Below are positions 16,457-24,679 of a DNA stretch of 64,000 bases, one piece after another (position 1 is the first letter of the stretch; every line of letters starts with the position of its first letter). Source of the stretch: Ascidiimonas sp046199005 (lineage in GTDB: Bacteria; Bacteroidota; Bacteroidia; Flavobacteriales; Flavobacteriaceae); the NCBI GenBank assembly GCA_046199005.1, contig CP176050.1:1054001-1118000 (forward strand). The letters are read 5' to 3'. A program made the position numbers and the translations under genes. Below the pieces are notes generated by a model. It ran no database searches. It was not told where the DNA came from and saw nothing but the letters and a program-made list of their open reading frames with translations.

Positions 16457-16843
16457 ATGAAAAGTAATTATGTAAAGCGTACCCAAAAGGACTATCCTAT
16501 GTCATTTAAGCTGCGTGTAGTTCAAGAGATTGAAACAGGAGAACTCACTCGTTCTCAAGCGTTATCGAAGTATGGTATTCAAGCAAGATCTACTCTTGGC
16601 ACATGGTTAAGAAAATATGGTAACTTTGATTGGGAGAACCAAAGTTATAAGCCAATGCCCAAAAGTCCTCAACAGCGTATCATTGAACTAGAAGAAAAGA
16701 TTAAGCTTTTAGAGAAACAAAAAGCCAGAGCAGAGTACCTGGCGGAGCGTGCCGATAAGAAAGCTATCTTGTTCGATATGATGATCGATCTAGCAGAAAA
16801 GGAATTTAATATTCCGATCAGAAAAAACTCCAAACCCAAGTAA
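16457..16843 (+). CDS. IS3-family transposase OrfA
   Basis: A 128-aa protein with an N-terminal helix-turn-helix (DYPMSFKLRVVQEIETGE, SKYGIQARSTLGTWLRKYG) that binds the IS ends, then a leucine-zipper-like coiled coil (IIELEEKIKLLEKQKARAEYL). It ends 5 bp before OrfB; a frameshift fusion OrfAB is usual in the family but not needed to read both here. A decayed piece of a related orfA lies at 56074-56182. Confidence 0.9.
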   Translation: MKSNYVKRTQKDYPMSFKLRVVQEIETGELTRSQALSKYGIQARSTLGTWLRKYGNFDWENQSYKPMPKSPQQRIIELEEKIKLLEKQKARAEYLAERADKKAILFDMMIDLAEKEFNIPIRKNSKPK

Positions 16844-16848
16844 TCGAT

Positions 16849-17745
16849 ATGTTTAGAGTACCGTATCAAGAAAGTATCTCATCTACCTGTGAGTTGCTTG
16901 GGATTAGTAGGCAGGTATATTACAGAGCAATTGCTTCAAGAGCAAAACGACAAACTGTGGCAAAGCAGGTCATAGACTTAGTTCACTCAATCCGTATAGA
17001 ACAGCCACGTATTGGAACAAGAAAGCTGTATCATATACTGAAAAAGCCTTTACAAGAGCTAGGTGTTGGAAGGGATCGGTTGTTTGCTATTCTAAAAGCA
17101 AATCATATGCTTATCAAACCCAAGAGGAGTTATCATATCACCACCAACTCCCATCATCGTTTTAGAAAGCACAACAATTTGATAGAAAACCTATCAATCA
17201 ACAGACCTGAACAGGTCTGGGTGGCCGATATAACTTATATAGGCAACAGGCAAAATCCGATGTATCTCTCATTAGTTACAGATGCTTATTCTAAAAAAAT
17301 CATGGGATATTATGTCTCTAATACCCTAGAGACCAATAGCTCAATTAAAGCATTGAAATTAGCCATAAAGAATAGATACTATCCAATTCAACAACTCATA
17401 CATCATTCTGACCGTGGGTTACAATACTGTAGTGATCATTACCAAAGAACACTACATAAACATAACATGGAGTGTAGCATGACACAAAAGTATGATCCGT
17501 ACCAAAATGCCATAGCCGAAAGGATCAATGGTATCTTAAAACAAGAATTCTTAATCCAAAACAGTCAGGCCAATCTAAAAATAATGAGAAAAATAGTTAA
17601 ACAAAGTATTCATATTTACAATACCAAAAGACCTCATTTATCATGTAGTATGTTAACACCAGAGCGAATGCACAATCAAAATAAGATCAAAATCAAATCC
17701 TATAGAACAAAAAACACTGAAGAGTTGCAACTCTTCAGTGTTTAA
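16849..17745 (+). CDS. IS3-family transposase OrfB (DDE integrase core)
   Basis: A 298-aa protein with an HTH_21-like N-terminus (IRIEQPRIGTRKLYHIL) and the rve integrase core: first Asp in VWVADITYIG (about residue 126), second in HHSDRGLQY (about 188) and the Glu in NAIAERINGILK. The gene appears intact. A perfect inverted repeat at 17714-17741 overlaps its 3' end (stem ACACTGAAGAGTTG) and may act as a terminator that insulates the IS. Confidence 0.92.
   Translation: MFRVPYQESISSTCELLGISRQVYYRAIASRAKRQTVAKQVIDLVHSIRIEQPRIGTRKLYHILKKPLQELGVGRDRLFAILKANHMLIKPKRSYHITTNSHHRFRKHNNLIENLSINRPEQVWVADITYIGNRQNPMYLSLVTDAYSKKIMGYYVSNTLETNSSIKALKLAIKNRYYPIQQLIHHSDRGLQYCSDHYQRTLHKHNMECSMTQKYDPYQNAIAERINGILKQEFLIQNSQANLKIMRKIVKQSIHIYNTKRPHLSCSMLTPERMHNQNKIKIKSYRTKNTEELQLFSV
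17714..17741. terminator. Perfect inverted repeat at the 3' end of IS3 orfB
   Basis: 14-bp arms ACACTGAAGAGTTG and its complement, with no loop, overlapping the last codons of orfB. Probably a bidirectional terminator or stall hairpin within the IS. Confidence 0.6.
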
Positions 17746-17792
17746 GTGTATTTTTAACTAATCTAAAAACTGTAACGGTTTTTTAGGACTAG

Positions 17793-17995
17793 TCAATTTT
17801 GCAGTTTGGTCTGTTTTTTAAAAGCATCGAGCATAGCAAAAACGTGTTCTTTATCCTTGGGCTTCATCTTGGTAACTTCCTGTATGCGCTCAATCATTTT
17901 TTTATCGAGTTCCATATCGGTATGACCCACAAGCCAATCGAGAGAAACATTTAAAAGTTCCGCCATTTTAGCAGCAGCCTCGATAGATGGCTTCA
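17793..17995 (-). pseudogene. XRE regulator fragment cut at both ends by insertions
   Basis: A minus-strand frame encodes the C-terminal part of an XRE-type regulator: KPSIEAAAKMAELLNVSLDWLVG, then a helical end. Its N-terminal half is missing where an IS1-like end begins (17996), and its stop codon (17793-17795, TCA on the plus strand) is the last base triplet of the IS3 element. So both insertions came after the gene. It matches the position of the XRE gene in the tandem element. Confidence 0.75.
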
Positions 17996-18175
17996 GGTAG
18001 TGTTTCAAATTGGCGCTTTGGTTTTAGAAGTTTGTTAAGTGTTTGTAATTCAATTTAATAATAAGGTTCAAGTTCTTGATAATAACCTGAAGTAAGGTCA
18101 TTTGATGTAATGAAACTTGCTTAGAGCTTATGAAATAAGGGTTGATAATTCTAGGTAGTGTTTCAAATTGGCGCT
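17996..18175. repeat. IS1-like left-end repeat
   Basis: Starts GGTAGTGTTTCAAATTGGCG at 17996 and repeats that 20-mer at 18154, with about 137 bp between that recurs almost unchanged near 21496, 21967 and 27987. In those copies the second motif precedes an IS1-family transposase start. Here no transposase follows, so it is a solo end. Confidence 0.65.
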
Positions 18176-18229
18176 TTTCTGAGATACAACCAAACACTAA
18201 AGAGAGCCACAGCGAGAGTTGTGTTTTTT

Positions 18230-18565
18230 TTATGAGAACGCCTGTTTGGTCTTAAAGTTCTGTATGATGTTGTCGATAAGAAAAAAGAGCTTGCTTCTGG
18301 TCTCATTGTCAAGCTGTTCAATGTCCTCAATACGCTTTAAAACCTCTTTATCGTAATTGGATAGTCGACCCTCGCCAATAATGTAATCAACCGTTACATC
18401 AAATGCTTTGGCCATTTTTAGAAGCACCTCTATTGATGGCGCATTATCGTTGCGCTCATACTTGCCAATCATCACACGAGAAGAACCAATCTCTTTGGCC
18501 AAATCTTCTTGCGACCAGTTTTTAGCTTTACGAAGCTCTGTTATTTTACTTCCAATGTTCAACAT
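18230..18565 (-). CDS. XRE-family repressor of a decayed element
   Basis: A 111-aa regulator: N-terminal helix-turn-helix (LRKAKNWSQEDLAKEIGSSRVMIGKYERN) and a helical C-terminus. It is divergent from the truncated ATPase gene at 18763, the same layout as in the tandem element, but the protein differs clearly from the 121-aa XRE. A second XRE fragment lies just downstream, so this element may have had two regulators or replaced one. Confidence 0.85.
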   Translation of the reverse strand: MLNIGSKITELRKAKNWSQEDLAKEIGSSRVMIGKYERNDNAPSIEVLLKMAKAFDVTVDYIIGEGRLSNYDKEVLKRIEDIEQLDNETRSKLFFLIDNIIQNFKTKQAFS

Positions 18566-18642
18566 ATTTATCTAAAGGATACTGATTTTACTGTATGTAG
18601 GCAAAAATAGTAAAATAAAGTTATCAAAAGAAGCGATTGTTT

Positions 18643-18678
18643 TTTGTTGGTTAGGAAACAAAAAGATACTTTTGTATC
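18643..18678 (+). promoter_or_regulatory. Bacteroidota-type promoter with overlapping operator
   Basis: TTTG (18643-18646) and TACTTTTG (18667-18674) are 20 bp apart, matching the -33/-7 consensus of the Bacteroidota primary sigma factor. The -7 box lies within the palindrome GATAC-TTTT-GTATC (18665-18678), a likely XRE operator. It points at the truncated ATPase gene (ATG 18763). Confidence 0.65.
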
Positions 18679-18762
18679 AGATGTTTATCATTTTAAAATT
18701 TATCAACAAATCGATTTATCGATTCGTGAGTTCAGAAATATCAAATAAAAACCAGACGAACA

Positions 18763-19041
18763 ATGCTCAATACTTCCAATCCGAACAACTACGAGTACAC
18801 CACCAAACATTTAGAAATCCACATTTTAGGCGGTTTAAAGACCAACAAAATGGAAAGTATGCGGGTAACCTTGAGCATACAGAAACCACAGCAATACCAC
18901 GTAGTAAGGCAAAGCATCGATTTATACAACGACAACCAAATAGAAAAACTGGTTAGAAAAGTAGCAGAACGCTTGGAGATTGGAACGAGTGTAGTTAGAA
19001 GAACATTGCAGGAACTCACAAAGGGTAATGTTTCAAATTAG
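18763..19041 (+). pseudogene. Element ATPase, truncated by an IS1-like insertion
   Basis: The first 87 residues closely match the 510-aa ATPase of the tandem element (HILGGLKTNKMES, SVVRRTLQELTKG) with scattered substitutions. The reading frame then runs into the IS1-like end at 19024 and stops at 19041, so Walker A and everything after is lost. It proves that a related element once followed the lipase-like tail and its immunity gene. Confidence 0.85.
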
Positions 19042-19870
19042 GACATTTACAAAATACAGACTTTAAGTTACTGATAAACAGAAATTAAAGAAGATATATA
19101 TCATCGTTTTTCCTTACTGATTACTACTCTTTAGATAAAGATGTTCCAAGAAAGGCTTTGAAATTTGGTTTTGTTAGGCTATCATGTTTTAAATTAGGAC
19201 ATGAAAAAATTAAGTTGTCCAAAATGCTTTGGTTTGTCTGTAAAAAGTGGTTTTCAAAATAACATACAACGTTATAAATGTAAGTGTTGTGGTAAAAGAT
19301 TTCAATTAAATTATATCTACAATGCATTCAAACCTAACACCAATGCTTTAATTAAAAGTTTACTAAAAGAAGGTTGCGGTGTTCGAAGCATTGCTCGAAT
19401 TCTAAAAATATCTTGTGGAACCGTGCTTTCCAGAATACTTAAAATCAGCAAAGAAATAGAACCTCCGGTATTTCAAAAGCCCTATTGCAGCTATGAAGTC
19501 GATGAACTTTGGAGCTTTGTTGGGAACAAAAAGAATGTTATCTGGATTACTTATGCCATTGAACGAGAAACCAGCAAAGTAATTGACCTTTATGTAGGAT
19601 CTAAATCGAAACTAACGATTAAACCTCTGGTAGATAAATTGTTGTCACTTCAACCGAAGAAGATCTACACTGATAGACTGAACATTTATCCAAATCTAAT
19701 TCCAAAAAAGATTCATCAGGTTTTTAAATACTGTACCAATAAGATTGAACGTATGAATCTTACCTTAAGAGCGCATATCAAAAGGCTTAGCCGAAGAACG
19801 ATTTGTTTTTCGAGAAATAAGCAATATCTGGAAGCGCATTTGCGGATTTATTTTTGGGGGTAATCTATAT
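19024..19870 (+). mobile_element. IS1-family element, near complete
   Basis: Left end GGTAATGTTTCAAATTAGGAC at 19023-19043 with a second copy of the motif (TGTTTTAAATTAGGACATG) directly before the transposase ATG, as in other local copies. The transposase frame is complete, but no matching inverted repeat was found on the right: after the stop the sequence passes into RHS-associated DNA. The right boundary is therefore approximate. Confidence 0.65.
19201..19863 (+). CDS. IS1-family transposase
   Basis: A 220-aa single-frame transposase. The InsA-like N-terminus has zinc-binding cysteines (CPKC, CKCC) and a helix-turn-helix (CGVRSIARILKISCGTVLSRI); the InsB-like part shows YEVDELWSFVGNKK with the first catalytic Asp/Glu region, IYTDRLNIY with the second Asp, and the conserved end NKIERMNLTLRAHIKRLSRR. 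IS1 of enterobacteria makes this by frameshifting; here it is one frame. It is the only complete copy among at least six fragments in the window. Confidence 0.9.
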   Translation: MKKLSCPKCFGLSVKSGFQNNIQRYKCKCCGKRFQLNYIYNAFKPNTNALIKSLLKEGCGVRSIARILKISCGTVLSRILKISKEIEPPVFQKPYCSYEVDELWSFVGNKKNVIWITYAIERETSKVIDLYVGSKSKLTIKPLVDKLLSLQPKKIYTDRLNIYPNLIPKKIHQVFKYCTNKIERMNLTLRAHIKRLSRRTICFSRNKQYLEAHLRIYFWG

Positions 19871-19917
19871 CTCGTAATCTTCTCCTTTATATTTTAAAAT
19901 AGTGATTTTACAAATAC

Positions 19918-20011
19918 TTATATTTACGACGCAGCGGAGGGCGGAGCGTAAAGAAAACAGCCAGTGGCTGTTTTTAGTGAACGAGCCAGGTGGCGCGCTA
20001 GCGAAAGACTT
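19918..20011 (+). repeat. Hairpin repeat inside an RHS core, copy P
   Basis: Follows the RHS-like TATATTTACGACGC and replaces the core up to YQD. Contains GCGGAG repeats, a hairpin AAAACAGCC-AGT-GGCTGTTTT (19954-19974) and GAGCCAGGTGGCGC. A second copy at 37480-37574 has a different stem with matching changes on both sides, so the fold is under selection or continually rebuilt. Confidence 0.6.
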
Positions 20012-21052
20012 TTCTACCAAGATGCCAATGGGAACGGTGCGATCGCTCAATCTGAAATACGGGAAGAGAATAACTATTATCCTTTTGGGCTCACTCATAA
20101 AGGCTATAATTATTATCAAAATATGAGGGATCACAAGTATGGTTTTAATAATCAGGAAAGCCTTGATGATCTTGGATTAAATTTTATTGAATATAAATTC
20201 AGAATATATGATCCAGAGATCGGAAGATTCATTCAAATAGATCCATTATCTGAAGACTATCCTTATAATGGTTCTTTCAATTTTGCTGAAAATAGGGTAA
20301 TTGAAGCAATCGAATTAGAAGGTCTGGAGGCATATTTCATTCATGGTACTTGGGGTAATCCAACTGATATGTCATCTTCTCAATTAAATTCAATTAAAAA
20401 TATATATGGAAATAAATCTTCTGAGCGTCTTAAATGGACAGGAGATAATTCTGATAAGGCGAGATTAGCAGCTGCTGAGTCTATTGCTCGTAAAATAGCA
20501 GAAGATCGTATGTCATCTTCCAATGCATCCGAAGAGAGTATAACATTAATAGGTCATAGCCATGGAGGAAACGTTGCAATTGAGGCAATTAATATCCTAA
20601 GAAGTAAATATGAAATAAATGACCCAATAAATTTAATTACTCTTAATACCCCGGTGTTGGATGATCATCAATTGAATAGTTATTGGAATATTGACCATTT
20701 TAACATAATAGCTGAAGGGGATGTGATTAAGAAATTAGGTGGCATGGGCTCAGATCTTGATTTCTTGAAAGACTGGGAACCTTTGGCGGGTAGAGAATTT
20801 GATGAAGCCGAAAATTTCTATTACGAAGATGGATTCAGTTTATTGAATAGGTCTGGATGCGGACTGAGTAAACATTGCGGCACCGCTAGTCAGAATTTTT
20901 GGAAATGGTTAGATTATCTTAATATTGAGCAAAGAAAAAAAAGAAATCGAAAAATGAAATTGAGTAGATTATGGGCTCAAGTAAGTATAGGAATAGAAAA
21001 AGAGAAGAAAAGAAGGCAAAAACAAAGAGGAGAAAATGGAGATGATCAATAG
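19964..21052 (+). CDS. RHS core end with alpha/beta-hydrolase toxin tail
   Basis: A 362-codon frame. The first 16 codons come from a hairpin repeat; RHS sequence starts at 20012 with FYQDANGNGAIAQSEIREEN, then NNYYPFGLTHKGYNYYQN and GRFIQIDPLSEDYPY. The core end is degenerate (FNFAENRVIEAIELEG instead of NNPxxxxDPxG). The tail reads IHGTWGN (oxyanion strand), LIGHSHGGN (GxSxG elbow, about 20551), LNTPVLDDHQLN and a late HCG. It is a lipase/esterase-like effector unlike the tail at 15072. The C-terminus is very basic. Overlaps the lipoprotein gene by 17 bp. Confidence 0.75.
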   Translation: MAVFSERARWRASERLFYQDANGNGAIAQSEIREENNYYPFGLTHKGYNYYQNMRDHKYGFNNQESLDDLGLNFIEYKFRIYDPEIGRFIQIDPLSEDYPYNGSFNFAENRVIEAIELEGLEAYFIHGTWGNPTDMSSSQLNSIKNIYGNKSSERLKWTGDNSDKARLAAAESIARKIAEDRMSSSNASEESITLIGHSHGGNVAIEAINILRSKYEINDPINLITLNTPVLDDHQLNSYWNIDHFNIIAEGDVIKKLGGMGSDLDFLKDWEPLAGREFDEAENFYYEDGFSLLNRSGCGLSKHCGTASQNFWKWLDYLNIEQRKKRNRKMKLSRLWAQVSIGIEKEKKRRQKQRGENGDDQ

Positions 21053-21485
21053 AAGTTTGGTATTAGTTTATACGATAGTTTTAACTTTTAATTTAACTTC
21101 CTGTGAATATAAGGTAGGTAATGAAATTGTAAATTTAAATTCGTATCCTAGAGAAGAACTATCATTTAAAGATTTACCAGATACAATTCAATGGATATAT
21201 AGTAATCCTAAGATTTTAGAGAAGGATAGTGACACTGTTATAGTAATTGAAAATAACTTGAAGATTAATCTTAATAATATTTCTTTCAATCAAAATCCGA
21301 AGGAATTTATATTTAAAGGTCATATTCATGAATTTATTACCAATGGAAAGATCACTTATAGTTTAGAAGCAAATCAAGGAGATCCTTTTATCTTTTATAG
21401 AAATTATTTTTTTTATTCAAAGGAATTAATGTTGAATTTAAGGAATTATTCAACCAGTAAATATTATCGAATAAAAATAGATTGA
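21036..21485 (+). CDS. Lipoprotein immunity candidate for the second lipase-like tail
   Basis: A 149-aa protein with a signal segment and lipobox LTSC (Cys about 23). The start overlaps the toxin end (ATG 21036 or 21042). Rich in Asn/Ile/Phe with beta-type pattern; no family recognised. The tight overlap supports a toxin-immunity pair. Confidence 0.65.
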   Translation: MEMINRSLVLVYTIVLTFNLTSCEYKVGNEIVNLNSYPREELSFKDLPDTIQWIYSNPKILEKDSDTVIVIENNLKINLNNISFNQNPKEFIFKGHIHEFITNGKITYSLEANQGDPFIFYRNYFFYSKELMLNLRNYSTSKYYRIKID

Positions 21486-21495
21486 TGCAATAAGA

Positions 21496-22314
21496 TAGTG
21501 TTTCAAATTAGCACTTTGGTTTTAGAAGTCTGTTAAGAGTTTGTAAGTAAATTTAATAATAAGGTTCAAGTTCTTGATAATAACCTTAAGTAAGGTCATA
21601 TGATGTAATGAAACTCCCTTAGAGCTTATGAAATAAGGGTTGACAATTCTATCATGTTTCAAATTGGTGCTTGTATATTAACGGGTAGGGAATGTAAGTT
21701 TTGTAATTGCCTAAAAACTATCAAGAAAGGAAAGCATAATGGAAACCAGCGATATAATTGTAAAGTTTGTCAAAAGCATTTTCAAAGAAACTATCGCTAT
21801 CGAGCCTGCAAGCAGGATATAAATTCCTTGCTGATCGCCTTACTAAAAGAAGGTTGCGGTGTTAGAAGCATTGCTCGAATTCTAAAAATATCTTGTGAAA
21901 CCGTGCTTTCCAGAATACTTAAAATCAGCAAAGAAATAGAACCTCCGGTATTTCAAAAGCCCTATTGGGTAGTGTTTCAAATTGGCGCTTTGGTTTTAGA
22001 AGTCTGTTAAGTGTTTGTAAGTCAATTTAATAATAAGGTTCAAGTTCTTGATAATAACCTTAAGTAAGGTCATTTGATGTAATGAAACTCCCTTAGAGCT
22101 TATGAAATAAGGGTTGACAATTCTATCATGTTTCAAATTGGTGCTTGTATATTTACGGGTATGAAATGTAAGTTTTGCAATAGTTTAAAAACTATCAAGA
22201 AAGGAAAGCGTAATGGAAACCAGCGATATAATTGTAAAGTTTGTCAAAAGCATTTTCAAAAAACATATTGCTACTGCACCTGTAAGCAGGATATAAATTC
22301 CGCACTCATAACTG
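21496..22314 (+). mobile_element. Nested IS1-like remnants
   Basis: Two left ends (near 21496 and 21966) with the conserved 135-bp spacer, each followed by the 5' part of an IS1 transposase. The first transposase fragment (21684-21966; CKFCNCLKTIKKG to PPVFQKPYW) is interrupted by the second left end GGTAGTGTTTCAAATTGGCG at 21967. The second fragment (from ATG 22161) stops after about 50 codons near 22310. Both are dead copies; the second inserted into the first. Confidence 0.7.
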
Positions 22315-22315
22315 G

Positions 22316-22540
22316 TAGTGTCCCATACGGGTGATTTTTGTAAAGTGTGAATGGTTTCTATTGATTTACATTTGGTCAGTATGCCTATTATCTGGTATTT
22401 ATATACTAGCATGGTTCTTTGACGTAGTTCAAGTTGATTTGAGCTCATATAATAAAGGCTTTGGTTTTATTTATGGGTCGAACGAGTGCTTACAAGATAA
22501 AGACCACCTAAGCGAACATCTCGTAATCTTCTCCTAAATA
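22316..22540. repeat. IS-derived repeat before RHS cassette, copy 1
   Basis: Starts GGTAGTGTCCCATACGGGTG and runs to the CTCGTAATCTTCTCC motif; almost identical to 28332-28550. Its tip resembles other IS1-like ends in the window (GGTAGTGTCCCAAACGGGTG at 38681). No gene is evident. It marks the 5' edge of an RHS cassette. Confidence 0.55.
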
Positions 22541-22552
22541 TATCGAAGTTTT

Positions 22553-23909
22553 GATTTTGTAAATGGCTATATTTACAGCGCTACCGGACGAAAACTTAAA
22601 AAAACAGTCAATAATACGGTAGAAAGTTCTTTAAAAACTACCGAATATGCTGGCAATTTTCATTATGAAAATAGTGCACTACAGTTCTTTGGTATGGCAG
22701 AAGGTTATGTAGAGCCAAAGTCAGGCGGGGGTTATCAGTATATATACCAATACGCAGATCACCTGGGGAATATTCGTTTAGCTTATACAGATACCAATGG
22801 CGATGGTACCATCGATCCTGCATCAGAAATAGTCGAAGAGAATCATTATTATCCTTTTGGATTAAAGCATAGAGGATATTCTGCGAATCCTATAGGGAGG
22901 GATCATAAATTCGAGTACAACGGTACCGAACTGGAAGAAGGCTTAGGTTTGGATATGATGGAGATGGATATGCGTCAATACGATGCGGCATTGGCCCGCT
23001 GGGTTGTGCAGGATCCGGTTGTGCATCACAGCATGTCACCTTATAATGCTTTTGATAACAATCCAGTCTACTGGGCAGACCCTAGTGGAGCCGATGCGGT
23101 TGATGATATGATCTATAAGGGAGGTTTGCGTTATGCAAATACCGATGAAGGGCAATGGAAGCATACAAAGAATGGAGAGTATCAGAATCTCGGAACTGGC
23201 GAAACTACAAATAATTGGAACAAAGCAGTTGAAGAAACAAATAGTTCAGAAACTAAAAAGAAAAGAAAAAACTTTGCTCGTAAGCTGTTTGAAAAAGCAA
23301 AGTCTTTGTTGCCGGAAGAGATGCAATCTGAAGTAGATAAAGCTCTAGAACAGATACGATCAGAAATTAAAGATTTTGATTTCACAAAATTGGCTCTAGG
23401 AATAGAATCATCTCTAGGAGGTAGTTCCACTTCTGGTTCGAAGGTGGAAGGAAGTTTGATTTCAGGAAATGTTATATTTTTTGGAGGTGAGGATGCTGGA
23501 TATGTATATAGTTATTACGGAAAAGAAGGGGGAGTGGGAATAGAAACCTCTGTTGTGACTGGCGTAAATACCGGAAAATTCTTTTATTTGGCGTATAATC
23601 GGGAGTAGGTCCTTTATAGGAGAATACAAGTATTATAGAGGGGAAATTGGTTTTTCGACGGGAACAATAACGGAAGGTGTTGACGTTGGCCTTGCTGGTC
23701 GATATACACATTCTTATGGAACTGATTGGTCTCTATTAGGTCAGGGCATTTCTTTATCGGTAGGAGCAGGATTTTCAACCGTAATAACGGTTTCAGGGAC
23801 TAAAGGAAAAGGCGACATTTCGTATTCTCCAGGTCAGCGTGTTGGGCAAAAGAAAAGTACTTTGGAAACAACGTTTAGCTATTTTAAATTATTTACACCT
23901 ATTCATTAA
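22553..23909 (+). pseudogene. RHS core end with unknown tail, frameshifted (cassette A)
   Basis: RHS core from DFVNGYIYSATGRKLKK through ADHLGNIRLAYTDTNG, NHYYPFGLKHRGYS, ARWVVQDP and YNAFDNNPVYWADPSGADAV. The tail has a lysine-rich coiled segment (ETKKKRKNFARKLFEKAKSLLPEE) and a glycine-rich beta region. The frame stops at 23608, but reading one base over from about 23600 continues GEYKYYRGEIGFSTGT to a stop at 23907-23909, just before the next gene, so a single-base shift has split the tail. A start at ATG 22694 is possible. No toxin family recognised; the glycine-rich end resembles a barrel or pore-like repeat, but weakly. Confidence 0.7.
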
Positions 23910-23911
23910 TT

Positions 23912-24421
23912 ATGATATTTGGAAAAAAATATTTTTTGGTATTGGCAAGCTTAGGGGCATTATTCATAGCAATGGTTTTTGTATTTCTTTTTTACAAATT
24001 TTTAACTACAACAAATCGAGAAATTGACGAACAAAAGAGGTACTTGGAAAAATCCGTTTTTGTTCTTCAAGGAAAGGTTAAAGATTATAAACATTTGGGA
24101 GGTATTAATACACTTATCGAGATAGAAGTAACCCATTTTAAAAGTGAAAGAAATTTGTTGGGTAAGAAAGATCAGTTTTCGGGTATATATTGTCCGGAAG
24201 AAAATACAGCTTATATGATAGTTATAGCCTCTGAAAATAATGATATCAATACAAATTTTAATAAGACCAGTTTACCTTATGTCAATGCTAACTCTTCCAG
24301 AGGAACGATTATTTATAATGTGTCTGGAATGAGGGATACAGTTTCATTAAGACCGGCATCTGTTTATACCCATCATTTAATTGATTTAGATAAGGAAAAA
24401 GCAAACTGTTTGCGATTTTAA
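23912..24421 (+). CDS. Membrane-anchored immunity candidate for cassette A
   Basis: A 169-aa protein with an N-terminal transmembrane segment (about residues 7-30) and a soluble domain expected in the periplasm. Starts 2 bp after the restored toxin stop. Unknown family; immunity inferred from position. Confidence 0.6.
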   Translation: MIFGKKYFLVLASLGALFIAMVFVFLFYKFLTTTNREIDEQKRYLEKSVFVLQGKVKDYKHLGGINTLIEIEVTHFKSERNLLGKKDQFSGIYCPEENTAYMIVIASENNDINTNFNKTSLPYVNANSSRGTIIYNVSGMRDTVSLRPASVYTHHLIDLDKEKANCLRF

Positions 24422-24679
24422 TAATTGTATTTGGTAGTGTCCCAAACCGATAATGTAGTAAACTGGTGCTTTTGAAGAACAAAGTGTCTGGATATTTGAT
24501 TATTAGTGATCTAAGCTAACATTAAAGTTCTGCGCGTATGATAATATAGGTGCTTAAAAGTTTCCAAGAGCGCATAAATTAAGTGCTATGTTTCTCTTTG
24601 CGGGTCAAACGGGTGCTTAAAAGTTAAAGATCACCTAAGCGAACATCTCGCGATCTTCTCCTAAATATGTCGAAGTTAT
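24422..24679. other. IS1-like end fragments between cassettes A and B
   Basis: Contains GGTAGTGTCCCAAACCG at 24434, then TGTAGTAAACTGGTGCTTTT and the CTCGCGATCTTCTCC motif before the RHS core begins. The middle is also present near 37018-37140. No coding potential seen. Confidence 0.55.

Larger units (their letters stand above)
16416..17795 (+). mobile_element. IS3-family insertion sequence, complete
   Basis: 1,380 bp with 25-bp imperfect terminal inverted repeats at 16416-16440 and 17771-17795; both ends start TG when read inward and share GTCCT and CGTTACA. It is flanked by a 3-bp direct repeat ATT (16413-16415, 17796-17798). It encodes OrfA and OrfB of the IS3 family, with reading arranged as in the IS150-like branch. 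It sits between the membrane immunity gene and a truncated XRE gene. Confidence 0.9.

Noticed and set aside
19024..19870. Perfect IS1 with both inverted repeats
   Set aside because: No right-hand inverted repeat matching the left end was found after the transposase stop.
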